A DNA stretch of 64,000 bases from Pseudomonas sp. TH41 (GCF_016650695.1 NZ_JAEKFH010000003.1:1818001-1882000); one strand, 5' to 3'; numbered from the stretch's first letter, positions 39,694 through 48,512 are shown. Numbers and translations: made by a program. The notes: generated by a model not told the origin, from the sequence alone.

Positions 39694-41148
39694 TTAGCTC
39701 GGTCGATAAACGCGCACATTGGCATGCCCCTCACTGAGCAAATGGTGGGCATGCAGGCGACTCATCACGCCTTTGTCGCAATACAACAGGTACTGGCGAG
39801 TAGGGTCCAGTTCCTTGAAACGAGCGTTCAATGCATAGAAGGGCATCGTTTGTACCTCGATACCAGCCAGGCTCAGCGGGTCGTCTTCAGCGGCATCCGG
39901 GTGACGGATGTCGATGATGATCTGACCGGCCAGCGCTTCGCTGACTTCTTCAATCTGCACATCCTGGCCCAATTCATCGATGACACGATCGATCGGTACC
40001 AGTTTGGCGTTCTCGAGCGCACGCTCGAGTACCGCCATGTCGAATTCTTTCTCTTCATGCTCCACGCGCGGTCGCTTGGCGTGGGTCTTGGGGTTCACCG
40101 AGATGACCCCGCAGTACTCCGGCATGTGCTTGGCGAAGTCGGCAGTGCCGATTTCGTTAGCCAGGTCGATGATGTCCTGCTTGTGACTGGCGATCAGCGG
40201 ACGCAAAACCAGCTTGTCGGTCACGCAGTCGATCACGGACAGGTTCGGCAGCGTCTGGCTGGAAACCTGGGAAATCGCTTCACCGGTGACCAGCGCCTCG
40301 ATGTCGAGTCGATCAGCAATACGGGAAGCAGCGCGCAACATCATACGCTTCAAAACTACACCCATATGACTGTTATCGACTTTCCCGAGAATTTCTCCCA
40401 GTACTTCCTCGAACGGCACACTGACAAATAACACGCGTTGGGAGCTGCCGTACTTCTTCCAGATGAAATGCGCGACTTCCATAACGCCCAATTCATGGGC
40501 ACGTCCGCCCAGATTAAAGAAGCAGAAATGGCTCATCAGGCCGCGGCGCATGATCTGGTAGGCAGCCACGGTGGAATCGAAGCCGCCAGACATCAGCACA
40601 AGCGTCTGTTCCAGTGCGCCCAGCGGATAACCACCGATGCTGTTGTGCTGGCTGTGGATCACGAACAACCGTTTGTCGCGAATTTCGATGCGAACTTCGA
40701 TTTCCGGCTCTTTCAGCGAGATTCCGGCGGCGCCGCACTGACGACGCAGTTGGCTGCCGACGTATTTCTCGACGTCCATCGAGCTGAATTCATGCTTGCC
40801 GGCACGCTTGCAGCGCACCGAAAAAATCTTCCCGGCCAGCGAATCACCGAAGTGCTGCTTGCACTTGGCGACGATGTCGTCGAAGTCACCCAACGGGTAT
40901 TCATCGACTTGCAGAAAATGCGCGATGCCCGGCATGCAGCTCAGGCGCTCGGTCATCTCCTTCAGGGCCTTGGGCTCGCTGACGCGGGTTTCCAGCTCGA
41001 GATTGTCCCACACACCGTTCACCACCACGGCCGGGTCCAGATCGCGGAGCACGGTGCGGATGTTTTTGGCCAATTGGCGGATGAAACGCATCCGTACCGG
41101 GCGGCTCTTGATGGTGATCTCGGGGAAGACTTTTACGATTAGTTTCAT
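39694..41148 (-). CDS. thiI: tRNA 4-thiouridine synthase / thiazole sulfur-transfer protein
   Basis: A 484-residue enzyme with an N-terminal ferredoxin-like and THUMP domain, a PP-loop ATP pyrophosphatase ([18 protein letters not shown]) and a C-terminal rhodanese domain. The rhodanese Cys is at residue 457 ([10 protein letters not shown]); a second conserved Cys lies in PEYCGVIS. It transfers sulfur to U8 of tRNA and to the thiazole of thiamine. ATG at 41148 ([20 protein letters not shown]) is the family start; an upstream in-frame extension is rejected. Confidence 0.96.
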   Translation of the reverse strand: MKLIVKVFPEITIKSRPVRMRFIRQLAKNIRTVLRDLDPAVVVNGVWDNLELETRVSEPKALKEMTERLSCMPGIAHFLQVDEYPLGDFDDIVAKCKQHFGDSLAGKIFSVRCKRAGKHEFSSMDVEKYVGSQLRRQCGAAGISLKEPEIEVRIEIRDKRLFVIHSQHNSIGGYPLGALEQTLVLMSGGFDSTVAAYQIMRRGLMSHFCFFNLGGRAHELGVMEVAHFIWKKYGSSQRVLFVSVPFEEVLGEILGKVDNSHMGVVLKRMMLRAASRIADRLDIEALVTGEAISQVSSQTLPNLSVIDCVTDKLVLRPLIASHKQDIIDLANEIGTADFAKHMPEYCGVISVNPKTHAKRPRVEHEEKEFDMAVLERALENAKLVPIDRVIDELGQDVQIEEVSEALAGQIIIDIRHPDAAEDDPLSLAGIEVQTMPFYALNARFKELDPTRQYLLYCDKGVMSRLHAHHLLSEGHANVRVYRPS

Positions 41149-41479
41149 GAAAACAGCGCGCGCTGGGCCAGCCGAAAAAGGGGGGCGCGGATTATAGCGG
41201 AAATTGCTCAAGGTTTAACCAGTTAATGTGCAGAAGGTTTTGCGCGCACCAAAACAGGTCATTCTTGAATTTTAACGCAACATTGTAGGGCGATATTTCT
41301 AGCTTTAAGACGTCGGATGCCTTTATAAGCGTGATATTGGGGCAAAAAACCCATGGTGGGGCACTGGCATGCAATTTGCTCCCTTGTGAGGCAGGTTGCC
41401 TTGGCAGAGTATTCGCGCCGGCATCACCCACATTCTAAGGGCATCCACTACTTAAGCCCGAAGCCACCCGGAGGACACT
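41149..41479. other. thiI-glnA divergent control region
   Basis: This 331-bp gap is visibly A/T-richer than the flanking genes. It contains the glnA -24/-12 promoter (listed separately) and a possible NtrC half-site GCGCACC at about 41244-41254. No strong complete NtrC palindrome was found, and no coding potential. Confidence 0.6.
41365..41380 (+). promoter_or_regulatory. Sigma-54 (-24/-12) promoter of glnA
   Basis: TGGCATGCAATTTGCT matches the consensus TGGCACG-N4-TTGCW closely, with GG and GC exactly 10 bp apart. The predicted start is about 41390, giving a leader of about 90 nt before glnA. Confidence 0.85.
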
Positions 41480-42886
41480 ATGTCGAAGTCGGTTCAACTC
41501 ATCAAAGATCATGACGTCAAGTGGATTGATCTGCGCTTCACAGACACCAAGGGCACTCAGCACCACGTGACCATGCCGGCTCGCGACGCGCTGGATGACG
41601 CTTTCTTCGAAGAAGGCAAAATGTTCGACGGCTCCTCCATCGCTGGCTGGAAAGGCATCGAAGCCTCCGACATGATCCTGATGCCGGACGACAGCACTGC
41701 CGTCCTCGACCCGTTCACCGAAGAGCCGACCCTGATCCTGGTTTGCGACGTGATCGAGCCTTCGACCATGCAAGGCTACGACCGTGACCCACGTGCGATC
41801 GCCAAGCGTGCCGAGGAATACCTGAAGTCGACTGGTATCGGCGACACCGTATTCGTAGGTCCAGAGCCAGAATTCTTCATCTTCGACGAAGTGAAGTTCA
41901 AGTCCGACATCTCCGGTTCGATGTTCAAAATCTACTCCGAACAAGGTTCGTGGATGTCCGACCAGGACGTGGAAGGCGGCAACCGTGGCCACCGTCCAGG
42001 CGTCAAAGGCGGCTACTTCCCTGTTCCGCCGTTCGACCACGACCACGAAATCCGTACCTCCATGTGCAACGCCATGGAAGAAATGGGCCTGGTCATCGAA
42101 GTTCACCACCACGAAGTGGCAACTGCTGGCCAGAACGAAATCGGTGTGAAATTCAACACCCTGGTGGCCAAGGCTGACGAAGTACAGACCCTGAAGTACT
42201 GCGTACACAACGTTGCTGATGCATACGGCCGCACCGCGACCTTCATGCCTAAGCCTCTGTACGGCGACAACGGTTCGGGTATGCACGTTCACCTGTCCAT
42301 CGCTAAAGATGGCAAGAACACCTTCGCTGGCGAAGGCTATGCCGGCCTGTCCGATACCGCCCTGTTCTTCATCGGCGGCATCATCAAGCACGGTAAGGCC
42401 CTGAACGGCTTCACCAACCCGTCGACCAACTCCTACAAGCGTCTGGTCCCAGGTTTCGAAGCACCGGTAATGCTGGCCTACTCGGCTCGTAACCGTTCTG
42501 CTTCGATCCGTATTCCTTACGTGTCCAGCCCTCGCGCTCGCCGTATCGAAGCCCGCTTCCCGGATCCGGCAGCCAACCCGTACCTGGCCTTCGCTGCCCT
42601 GGTAATGGCTGGCCTGGACGGCATCCAGAACAAGACCCACCCTGGCGACGCAGCTGACAAAAACCTGTACGACCTGCCGCCTGAAGAGGCGAAAGAGATC
42701 CCACAAGTTTGCGGCAGCCTGAAAGAAGCCCTGGAAGAGCTGGACAAAGGTCGCGCGTTCCTGACCAAAGGCGGCGTTTTCAGCGACGACTTCATCGACG
42801 CTTACATCGCCCTGAAAAGCGAAGAAGAAATCAAGGTACGCACCTTCGTACACCCACTGGAATACGAGCTGTACTACAGCTGCTAA
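41480..42886 (+). CDS. glnA: Glutamine synthetase type I
   Basis: A 468-residue GSI-beta enzyme that makes glutamine from glutamate, ammonia and ATP. The adenylylation site is present in NLYDLPPEE (Tyr397), and the signature [17 protein letters not shown] lies near the N-terminus; [16 protein letters not shown] and [10 protein letters not shown] carry metal and substrate ligands. GGAGG precedes the ATG. Expression is expected from the sigma-54 promoter under NtrC, encoded about 4 kb downstream. Confidence 0.98.
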   Translation: MSKSVQLIKDHDVKWIDLRFTDTKGTQHHVTMPARDALDDAFFEEGKMFDGSSIAGWKGIEASDMILMPDDSTAVLDPFTEEPTLILVCDVIEPSTMQGYDRDPRAIAKRAEEYLKSTGIGDTVFVGPEPEFFIFDEVKFKSDISGSMFKIYSEQGSWMSDQDVEGGNRGHRPGVKGGYFPVPPFDHDHEIRTSMCNAMEEMGLVIEVHHHEVATAGQNEIGVKFNTLVAKADEVQTLKYCVHNVADAYGRTATFMPKPLYGDNGSGMHVHLSIAKDGKNTFAGEGYAGLSDTALFFIGGIIKHGKALNGFTNPSTNSYKRLVPGFEAPVMLAYSARNRSASIRIPYVSSPRARRIEARFPDPAANPYLAFAALVMAGLDGIQNKTHPGDAADKNLYDLPPEEAKEIPQVCGSLKEALEELDKGRAFLTKGGVFSDDFIDAYIALKSEEEIKVRTFVHPLEYELYYSC

Positions 42887-42922
42887 TCCGGTAGCGCCTG
42901 CGCACGCGGCGTGACAAAAAAG

Positions 42923-42947
42923 AGGCCTCCTTCGGGAGGCCTTTTTT
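42923..42947 (+). terminator. glnA terminator
   Basis: An 8-bp stem AGGCCTCC/GGAGGCCT with a TTCG tetraloop is followed by six T. An A run on the other side makes it possibly bidirectional. Confidence 0.93.
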
Positions 42948-42952
42948 GTGGG

Positions 42953-43043
42953 CAAGATCAAGAGATCGCAGCCTTCGGCAGCTCCTACAGGGGCACGCCG
43001 ATCCAGTGTAGGAGCTGCCGAAGGCTGCGATCTTTTGATCTTG
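42953..43043. repeat. REP doublet, family B (inward type)
   Basis: Arms CAAGATCAAGAGATCGCAGC...CTCCTACAG and TGTAGGAGCTGCCGAAGGCT...GATCTTG extend the pairing beyond the usual core. It lies directly after the glnA terminator. Confidence 0.92.
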
Positions 43044-43130
43044 CTTTCTATATCCAAATTTTTGCAACTTGGGTCAACCGCCACCCCTGACCTATGCTGC
43101 AACCCAACGCTCTCGCTTCCGGTCGATTTT

Positions 43131-43640
43131 ATGGGTCGTGGTTTTCTATTGATGTGGCTGCTCATCACCCTGCCCGCCGCAGCGCAGATCTATAAGTACA
43201 CCGACGCCGACGGCAATACGGCCTACAGCAATCAACCACCTGACGGGGTGAAGGCACAACCGGTCGAGTTGCCGCCGCTTAATAGCGTTGAACGCCAGGC
43301 CCCTCCTGCGCCACCCACCGAAGCCAGCAGCAGCGAACAGCCTTCAAAAGCGTACGAGGTGCTGGAGCTGACCAATTTGCCCACCACCGAAGCCCTGCGC
43401 GCCAACAATGGCACCTTCACCGTCAACGTACTGATCAAACCCCGCCTGCAAGGCCCGCATCTATTCAGGCTGTGGCTGGACGATCAGCCGTACGGACAGC
43501 CGAGTAACGTGCCGATCCTGCAGCTGGTCAACATTGATCGCGGCGAACACAGCCTCGCGGTACAGGTGATCGACGGGGAAACCATCGTCCAGCAGAGTCC
43601 GACCGTGACCTTCACCGTACAACGGGTGCATAAGCCATGA
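43131..43640 (+). CDS. DUF4124 domain-containing periplasmic protein (copy 1)
   Basis: A 169-residue secreted protein. ATG at 43131 gives a signal peptide (MGRGFLLMWLLITLPAAAQ) followed by the DUF4124 pattern IYKYTDADGNTAYSNQPP. A Pro/Ser-rich linker and a beta-sandwich-like C-terminus (QLVNIDRGEHSLAVQVIDGE) follow. It overlaps copy 2 by 4 bp and sits between glnA and ntrB, a conserved location in pseudomonads. Function unknown. Confidence 0.88.
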   Translation: MGRGFLLMWLLITLPAAAQIYKYTDADGNTAYSNQPPDGVKAQPVELPPLNSVERQAPPAPPTEASSSEQPSKAYEVLELTNLPTTEALRANNGTFTVNVLIKPRLQGPHLFRLWLDDQPYGQPSNVPILQLVNIDRGEHSLAVQVIDGETIVQQSPTVTFTVQRVHKP

Positions 43641-44230
43641 AGGTGTGGCTGCTGCTCGTGTGCTTCATCACCTTGCCCGCCATGGCCGAAGTCTTCACTT
43701 ATGTCGATGCCCAGGGTAACCGCGTCTTCACCGACCAACCCGGTGCCGGCAACGCCAAGCGTGTGCCGATGACACCCGGCAATCGCATGTCCGCCAACCC
43801 CACCGGCGCACCGCCGGTCGTTGCCGGGAAGAAAATTGAAACAAATCCACTGTTCCACTACGACATGCTAAGAGTGCTGGCGCCAGCGCCCGACGCCACC
43901 GTTCGCAGCAGCGCTGGCGAATTGATCGTTAGCGTCACCAGCGAGCCAGGCCTGCAACGCAGTCATCGTTACCGCTTGCTGCTCGACGGCCAACCGACTG
44001 CAGAACCCGGCCCAAGCCCCGTGTTCGCCCTGAGCAATATCGACCGAGGCAGCCATCACCTGGCTGTGGAGATCCTCGACGAGCAGGGCCGCACCGTCGA
44101 ACGCACCGCCAATCAGCCTTTCCACATGCTGCGCATATCCCTCGCGCAGAAGCGCCAGGTCATGCCCTGCACCCTCGGTGATTACGGCCGACGGCCGGAA
44201 TGCCCCCTCAAAGACAAACCCAAAGATTAA
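43637..44230 (+). CDS. DUF4124 domain-containing periplasmic protein (copy 2)
   Basis: A 197-residue paralogue of the preceding gene. It has a signal peptide (MKVWLLLVCFITLPAMA) and the DUF4124 motif EVFTYVDAQGNRVFTDQP, and shares the C-terminal block ALSNIDRGSHHLAVEILDEQ with copy 1. It has an extra C-terminal extension with two Cys (VMPCTLGDYGRRPECPLKD). The ATGA overlap with copy 1 indicates translational coupling and a tandem-duplication origin. Confidence 0.88.
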   Translation: MKVWLLLVCFITLPAMAEVFTYVDAQGNRVFTDQPGAGNAKRVPMTPGNRMSANPTGAPPVVAGKKIETNPLFHYDMLRVLAPAPDATVRSSAGELIVSVTSEPGLQRSHRYRLLLDGQPTAEPGPSPVFALSNIDRGSHHLAVEILDEQGRTVERTANQPFHMLRISLAQKRQVMPCTLGDYGRRPECPLKDKPKD

Positions 44231-44270
44231 AAAACCCTTCCTGCGGTTTATTTAACCTCGTTCAGGTTTG

Positions 44271-44300
44271 CGCTCTATATTGGTGCATGAGCTGCACCAA
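44271..44300. promoter_or_regulatory. NtrC-type site in the ntrB promoter
   Basis: CGCTCTATATTGGTGCA (44271-44287) matches the well-known enterobacterial glnA NtrC site at 15 of 17 positions. The TTGGTGCA half (44280-44287) is also mirrored by TGCACCAA (44293-44300), a perfect 8-bp inverted repeat. A TATATT -10-like element (44276-44281) lies inside the site, suggesting autorepression of ntrBC. Confidence 0.65.
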
Positions 44301-44485
44301 TTCCCACATCCCAGCCCATTTTGGTTCGAAAGTACCCGCGAAAGCTGGCAGAACGCCACGCAAATGAGCGTCAAACGCCCGTTTCAGGCCTTAAACGCTT
44401 CTTTTCGGAGCCTTGGTTTGGTTTTTGCATTTTCCTCGTATCAGCGCGTGTTTTTTGCGCACGCTCCGCTCCAAAAGAGGTCCTG

Positions 44486-45571
44486 ATGACCATTAGCGAC
44501 GCACTACACCGTTTGCTACTCGACAACCTGACCACCGCCACCATTTTGCTCGATGCCGAACTGCGCCTCGAGTACATGAACCCGGCGGCGGAGATGCTTC
44601 TGGCCATTAGCGGTCAGCGTAGCCATGGGCAGTTCATCAGTGAGTTGTTCACCGAATCCGCCGAGGCGCTGAATTCCTTGCGCCAGGCCGTCGAGCAGGC
44701 CCATCCGTTCACCAAACGGGAAGCCATGCTCACCGCACTCACCGGCCAGACGCTGACCGTCGACTATGCGGTAACGCCCATCCTGGCCAGCGGCGCGACC
44801 ATGCTGCTGCTGGAAGTCCACCCTCGGGACCGCTTGCTGCGGATCACCAAGGAAGAGGCGCAGTTGTCGAAGCAGGAAACCAGCAAGATGCTGGTCCGCG
44901 GCCTTGCTCACGAAATCAAGAATCCGCTCGGCGGGATTCGCGGTGCCGCACAACTGCTGGCGCGAGAGCTGCCGGAAGAAAGCCTGCGCGACTACACCAA
45001 CGTCATCATTGAAGAAGCCGATCGCCTGCGCAATCTGGTGGATCGCATGCTCGGTTCCAACAAATTGCCGTCGCTGGCCATGTGCAACGTCCACGAAGTG
45101 CTGGAACGCGTCTGCCATCTTGTCGAGGCGGAAAGCCAAGGCTGCATCACACTGGTGCGCGACTACGACCCGAGCATTCCCGACGTCCTGATCGACCGCG
45201 AGCAGATGATTCAGGCCGTCCTGAACATCGTGCGCAACGCGATGCAGGCCATCAGCAGCCAGAACGAGCTGCGCCTGGGCCGCATCAGTTTGCGCACCCG
45301 CGCCATGCGCCAGTTCACCATCGGCCACGTGCGCCATCGCCTGGTGACCAAGATCGAAATCATCGACAACGGTCCCGGCATTCCCGCAGACCTGCAGGAA
45401 ACCATCTTCTTTCCCATGGTCAGCGGTCGCCCGGACGGTACCGGGCTCGGCCTGGCCATTACCCAGAACATCATCAGCCAGCACCAGGGTTTGATCGAAT
45501 GTGACAGCCACCCAGGCCACACCACCTTCTCGATCTTTCTGCCACTGGAACAAGGAGCCACATCGACATGA
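44486..45571 (+). CDS. ntrB: Nitrogen regulation sensor histidine kinase NtrB
   Basis: A 361-residue cytosolic kinase/phosphatase. An N-terminal PAS domain (MTISDALHRLLLDNLTTATI, then LEYMNPAAEMLL) is followed by the phosphoacceptor motif LAHEIKNPLGGIRGAAQLL and a GHKL ATPase with the N box (NIVRNAMQAI), DNGPGIP and GTGLGLAI. ATG at 44486 has AAGAGG 6 bp upstream; an in-frame extension to 44321 is rejected. It overlaps ntrC by 4 bp. Confidence 0.96.
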   Translation: MTISDALHRLLLDNLTTATILLDAELRLEYMNPAAEMLLAISGQRSHGQFISELFTESAEALNSLRQAVEQAHPFTKREAMLTALTGQTLTVDYAVTPILASGATMLLLEVHPRDRLLRITKEEAQLSKQETSKMLVRGLAHEIKNPLGGIRGAAQLLARELPEESLRDYTNVIIEEADRLRNLVDRMLGSNKLPSLAMCNVHEVLERVCHLVEAESQGCITLVRDYDPSIPDVLIDREQMIQAVLNIVRNAMQAISSQNELRLGRISLRTRAMRQFTIGHVRHRLVTKIEIIDNGPGIPADLQETIFFPMVSGRPDGTGLGLAITQNIISQHQGLIECDSHPGHTTFSIFLPLEQGATST

Positions 45572-47004
45572 GCCGTAGTGAAACCGTGTGGATCGTCGAT
45601 GACGACCGTTCTATCCGTTGGGTCCTGGAAAAAGCCTTGCAACAAGAGGGCATGACCACGCAAAGCTTCGACAGCGCCGATGGCGTGATGAGCCGCCTGG
45701 CGCGCCAGCAGCCAGACGTGATCATCTCCGACATCCGTATGCCGGGTGCCAGCGGCCTGGACCTTCTGGCGCGGATTCGCGAACAACACCCACGGCTGCC
45801 TGTCATCATCATGACCGCTCACTCCGATCTGGACAGCGCTGTCGCGTCCTATCAGGGCGGCGCATTTGAATACCTGCCCAAACCGTTCGATGTCGATGAA
45901 GCGGTGTCGCTGGTCAAGCGCGCCAACCAGCACGCTCAGGAACAGCAAGGCCTCGAAGTCCCGGTCGCCCTGACCCGTACGCCGGAAATCATCGGCGAAG
46001 CCCCGGCGATGCAGGAAGTATTTCGCGCCATCGGGCGCTTGAGCCACTCCAACATCACCGTGCTGATCAACGGCGAATCCGGGACCGGCAAAGAGCTGGT
46101 GGCTCACGCACTGCACCGTCACAGCCCTCGCGCGGCTTCGCCATTCATCGCGTTGAACATGGCGGCGATCCCGAAAGACCTGATGGAATCCGAGCTGTTC
46201 GGCCATGAAAAAGGCGCGTTCACCGGCGCCGCCAACCTGCGTCGCGGTCGCTTTGAACAGGCCGATGGCGGCACGCTGTTCCTCGACGAAATCGGTGACA
46301 TGCCAGCAGACACCCAAACCCGTTTGCTGCGGGTGTTGGCGGACGGCGAGTTTTACCGGGTTGGCGGCCATGTGCCGGTGAAGGTCGATGTGCGAATCAT
46401 CGCCGCGACTCACCAGAACCTGGAAACCCTGGTGCAGGCCGGGAAATTCCGTGAAGACTTGTTCCATCGCCTGAACGTCATCCGCATCCACATCCCACGT
46501 CTGTCCGACCGTCGCGAAGACATCCCGACCCTGGCCAAGCACTTCCTCAGCCGCGCCGCGCAGGAACTGGCGGTCGAACCAAAGCTGCTGAAAAGCGAGA
46601 CCGAGGAATACCTGAAGAACCTGCCGTGGGGTGGCAACGTACGTCAGCTGGAGAACACCTGCCGCTGGATCACGGTGATGGCTTCGGGTCGTGAAGTGCA
46701 CATCAGCGACTTGCCGCCAGAGCTGCTGAGCCTGCCGCAGGATTCGGCGCCGGTGACCAACTGGGAGCAAGCGCTGCGCCAGTGGGCCGATCAAGCCTTG
46801 GCACGTGGCCAATCGAGCCTGCTCGACAGCGCCGTGCCGGCCTTCGAACGGATCATGATCGAAACCGCCCTTAAACACACCGCCGGTCGCCGCCGCGATG
46901 CCGCCGTTTTGCTGGGCTGGGGGCGTAACACCCTGACTCGCAAGATCAAGGAATTGGGCATGAAGGTTGATGGTGGGGATGATGATGAGGGGGATGAAGG
47001 CTGA
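45568..47004 (+). CDS. ntrC: Nitrogen regulation response regulator NtrC
   Basis: A 478-residue sigma-54 activator. The receiver domain has the phosphorylation site Asp55 (VIISDIRMPG). The AAA+ domain has Walker A GESGTGKE, the sigma-54 contact loop GAFTGA and Walker B GGTLFLDEIGDM. A C-terminal FIS-type helix-turn-helix follows (HTAGRRRDAAVLLGWGRNTL). It should act at the glnA and nrsZ -24/-12 promoters here and, with CbrB, at hutU. Confidence 0.97.
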   Translation: MSRSETVWIVDDDRSIRWVLEKALQQEGMTTQSFDSADGVMSRLARQQPDVIISDIRMPGASGLDLLARIREQHPRLPVIIMTAHSDLDSAVASYQGGAFEYLPKPFDVDEAVSLVKRANQHAQEQQGLEVPVALTRTPEIIGEAPAMQEVFRAIGRLSHSNITVLINGESGTGKELVAHALHRHSPRAASPFIALNMAAIPKDLMESELFGHEKGAFTGAANLRRGRFEQADGGTLFLDEIGDMPADTQTRLLRVLADGEFYRVGGHVPVKVDVRIIAATHQNLETLVQAGKFREDLFHRLNVIRIHIPRLSDRREDIPTLAKHFLSRAAQELAVEPKLLKSETEEYLKNLPWGGNVRQLENTCRWITVMASGREVHISDLPPELLSLPQDSAPVTNWEQALRQWADQALARGQSSLLDSAVPAFERIMIETALKHTAGRRRDAAVLLGWGRNTLTRKIKELGMKVDGGDDDEGDEG

Positions 47005-47031
47005 GCTCCTCTTAGAATCTAACGGTTAGCG

Positions 47032-47107
47032 AAAAGATCGCAGCCTTCGGCAGCTCCTACAGGTGTACACATACCTTGTAGGAGCTGCCGAAGGCTGCGA
47101 TCTTTTT
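47032..47107. repeat. REP doublet, family B (inward type)
   Basis: Arms AAAGATCGCAGCCTTCGGCA...CTCCTACAGG and TGTAGGAGCTGCCGAAGGCT...GATCTTTTT lie 27 bp after the ntrC stop. The terminal T run could give it a terminator role. Confidence 0.92.
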
Positions 47108-47210
47108 TTGCCTGTGCACCGCAGCAATGCACCGTGACCCGCAATCGCGCACGGCAACTGATTCGAAAACTCGCCTGAGTTCGCAATCGAACCCCTATCG
47201 AAAAAACACG

Positions 47211-47233
47211 AAAGCCCCGTATTACGGGGCTTT
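47211..47233 (+). terminator. Terminator hairpin downstream of ntrC
   Basis: AAAGCCCCGT and ACGGGGCTTT form a stem of about 9-10 bp with a short loop. The tail is TTTCG, so it is a moderate intrinsic terminator that also insulates nrsZ from ntrC. Confidence 0.6.
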
Positions 47234-47300
47234 CGACGTTTAGAGGCGGCTTTTTGTTTCAACCTGTTAAAACCTGGCACGCCCCCTGCAATAGTCCATT

Positions 47301-47529
47301 CAGTGATTCAGTTCACTTCCCAGTTTCGGGGACCTTGGTACAGGCAGGCCGGGGATTCCCCTCTTTACACCGGGCTCATACCGCACAAGCGACGAGCCCA
47401 CCCCGTTTTGGGGCCCTTGATACAGGCAGGTCAGGGGTTCCTTCTTTACACCGGGCTCACGACGCAATGCGCGAGCCCTCCCGTTTTGGGAACCTTGGTA
47501 CAGGCAGGCCGGGGATTCCCTCTTTTATT
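47301..47529 (+). ncRNA. nrsZ: Nitrogen-regulated small RNA NrsZ
   Basis: A predicted RNA of about 229 nt transcribed from the -24/-12 promoter at 47275. It lies directly downstream of ntrC, where P. aeruginosa encodes the sigma-54/NtrC-dependent sRNA NrsZ of similar size. It has three modules about 80 nt apart. Each forms a hairpin with the same apical loop TACAGGCAGG (47339, 47421 and 47499) and ends in a pyrimidine-rich tract. Modules 1 and 2 are each followed by a GGGCTC/GAGCCC hairpin. The third module (GGGAA...TTCCC, TCTTTT) forms the terminator. The stem shows a compensatory change: TTGG/CCGG in modules 1 and 3, TTGA/TCAG in module 2. Confidence 0.85.
47488..47527 (+). terminator. Terminator formed by the last nrsZ module
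   Basis: GGGAACC...GGATTCCC forms the stem and TCTTTT the tail. It overlaps the stop codon of the convergent membrane-protein gene. Confidence 0.7.
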
Positions 47530-47965
47530 GCTCTCGGAGATGGATCTCCAGCCGCCAGCGGTCATCGACCTCGCTACCGGCCCACTCGCCTTGCAGTGGT
47601 CGGGCCGCAACCACCGTCAGCAACAACCCTCCATCACTCAATCGCACGCGCCAGTTCACGCCCTTGTCGTTGAGCTTGAGCTGCCCTTTCTGCGCCTTGC
47701 CTTCGGCCTCGAACAGCAGCGCGACCGTGCCGTCGACGATCTCGCCGTGAGTCTTGGGTTCGTTGTTGAACCACACCACCAGCCCATCGCTTGTCACCTC
47801 GACTTGCTGCAATTCGCTGGGGTCTGGCGTGGTCAGGCGACCGATCATCAGCCCCACCATCATGCCGACAATCGCCAGCGAACCGATCACGCGCGGGAAT
47901 AGTTTCGAACGCGGGTCGACTGGCGGCGTAGAATGCCCGTCATCTTTACCTTCGGAGCCGTGCAT
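47525..47965 (-). CDS. Small membrane-anchored hypothetical protein
   Basis: A 146-residue protein with a short basic N-terminus, one membrane helix (about residues 26-44, VIGSLAIVGMMVGLMIG) and a periplasmic beta-rich domain (VEVTSDGLVVWFNNEP, VNWRVRLSDGGLLLTVV). No family is recognised with confidence. The only upstream start giving the complete helix is ATG at 47965, in the sequence CATG shared with the trmL start on the other strand; the ribosome site is weak. Its 3' end meets nrsZ tail to tail. Confidence 0.75.
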   Translation of the reverse strand: MHGSEGKDDGHSTPPVDPRSKLFPRVIGSLAIVGMMVGLMIGRLTTPDPSELQQVEVTSDGLVVWFNNEPKTHGEIVDGTVALLFEAEGKAQKGQLKLNDKGVNWRVRLSDGGLLLTVVAARPLQGEWAGSEVDDRWRLEIHLREQ

Positions 47966-48419
47966 GTTTCACGTCATCCTTTTTCAACCAGAAATTCCGC
48001 CGAATACCGGCAACGTTATCAGGCTGTGCGCCAACAGTGGCTGCCACCTGCATTTGATCGAGCCGCTGGGCTTCGAGATGGACGACAAGCGCCTGCGCCG
48101 GGCCGGCCTCGATTACCACGAGTATGCCACCCTGCAACGCCACGCCGACCTCGCCAGCTGCCTGGAAAGCCTCGGTCATCCTCGGCTGTTCGCCTTCACC
48201 ACCAAGGGCTCGCGACCGTTCCACGACGCTAGCTTCGCCGAGGGCGATGCGTTCCTGTTCGGCCCGGAAAGCCGAGGACTGCCGGCGGAAGTGCTCGATG
48301 CCTTGCCTGGCGAACAACGCCTGCGACTACCGATGCGCGAAGGTTGCCGTAGCCTGAACCTGTCGAACACCGTAGCCGTCGCGGTGTACGAAGGCTGGCG
48401 TCAGCTCGGCTTCAAATAA
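47964..48419 (+). CDS. trmL: tRNA (cytidine/uridine-2'-O-)-methyltransferase TrmL
   Basis: A 151-residue SPOUT methyltransferase that methylates the wobble ribose of tRNA-Leu. It begins MFHVILFQPEIPPNTGNVIR, a family hallmark, and ends with the knotted SAM site (LFGPESRGLP and CRSLNLSNTVAVAVYE). ATG at 47964 has CGGAG upstream. Confidence 0.96.
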   Translation: MFHVILFQPEIPPNTGNVIRLCANSGCHLHLIEPLGFEMDDKRLRRAGLDYHEYATLQRHADLASCLESLGHPRLFAFTTKGSRPFHDASFAEGDAFLFGPESRGLPAEVLDALPGEQRLRLPMREGCRSLNLSNTVAVAVYEGWRQLGFK

Positions 48420-48430
48420 CACCCCGATCC

Positions 48431-48512
48431 CTGTAGGAGCTGCCGCAGGCTGCGATCTTTTGATTTTGATTTTCAAGATCAAAAGATCGCAGCCTGCGGC
48501 AGCTCCTACAGG
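48431..48512. repeat. REP doublet, family B (outward type)
   Basis: Arms TGTAGGAGCTGCCGCAGGCT...GATCTTTTGATTTTGA and TCAAGATCAAAAGATCGCAG...CTCCTACAG pair almost completely, leaving a very small loop. It lies between convergent trmL and secB. Confidence 0.92.

Larger units (their letters stand above)
47005..47300. promoter_or_regulatory. ntrC 3' region and nrsZ control region
   Basis: A family B REP doublet and a terminator hairpin end ntrC. Between them, TGCACCGCAGCAATGCA (47115-47131) and a following TGCACCG (47127-47133) resemble NtrC half-sites about 160 bp upstream of the -24/-12 element TGGCACGCCCCCTGCA (47275-47290), which has GG and GC exactly 10 bp apart. The predicted start is about 47301. 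The sigma-54 element itself is convincing; the enhancer sites are weaker. Confidence 0.75.

Noticed and set aside
41347..41363. Possible NtrC site next to the glnA -24 box
   Set aside because: Only about 9 of 14 positions match, and it is too close to the promoter to serve as an enhancer.
42948..43130. N-terminal extension of the first DUF4124 protein
   Set aside because: The extension would translate a REP doublet. The ATG at 43131 gives a clean signal peptide.
44346..44361. Possible sigma-54 promoter before ntrB (TGGCAGAACGCCACGC)
   Set aside because: The GG-to-GC spacing is 11, not 10, and the -12 block is poor.
44320..44485. N-terminal extension of NtrB
   Set aside because: It lies beyond the AAGAGG site before ATG 44486 and has no similarity to NtrB.
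47303..47902. A 199-codon frame covering the nrsZ region on the + strand
   Set aside because: The repeats, hairpins and sigma-54 promoter explain the first part as an RNA gene, and the rest is antisense to the membrane-protein gene.
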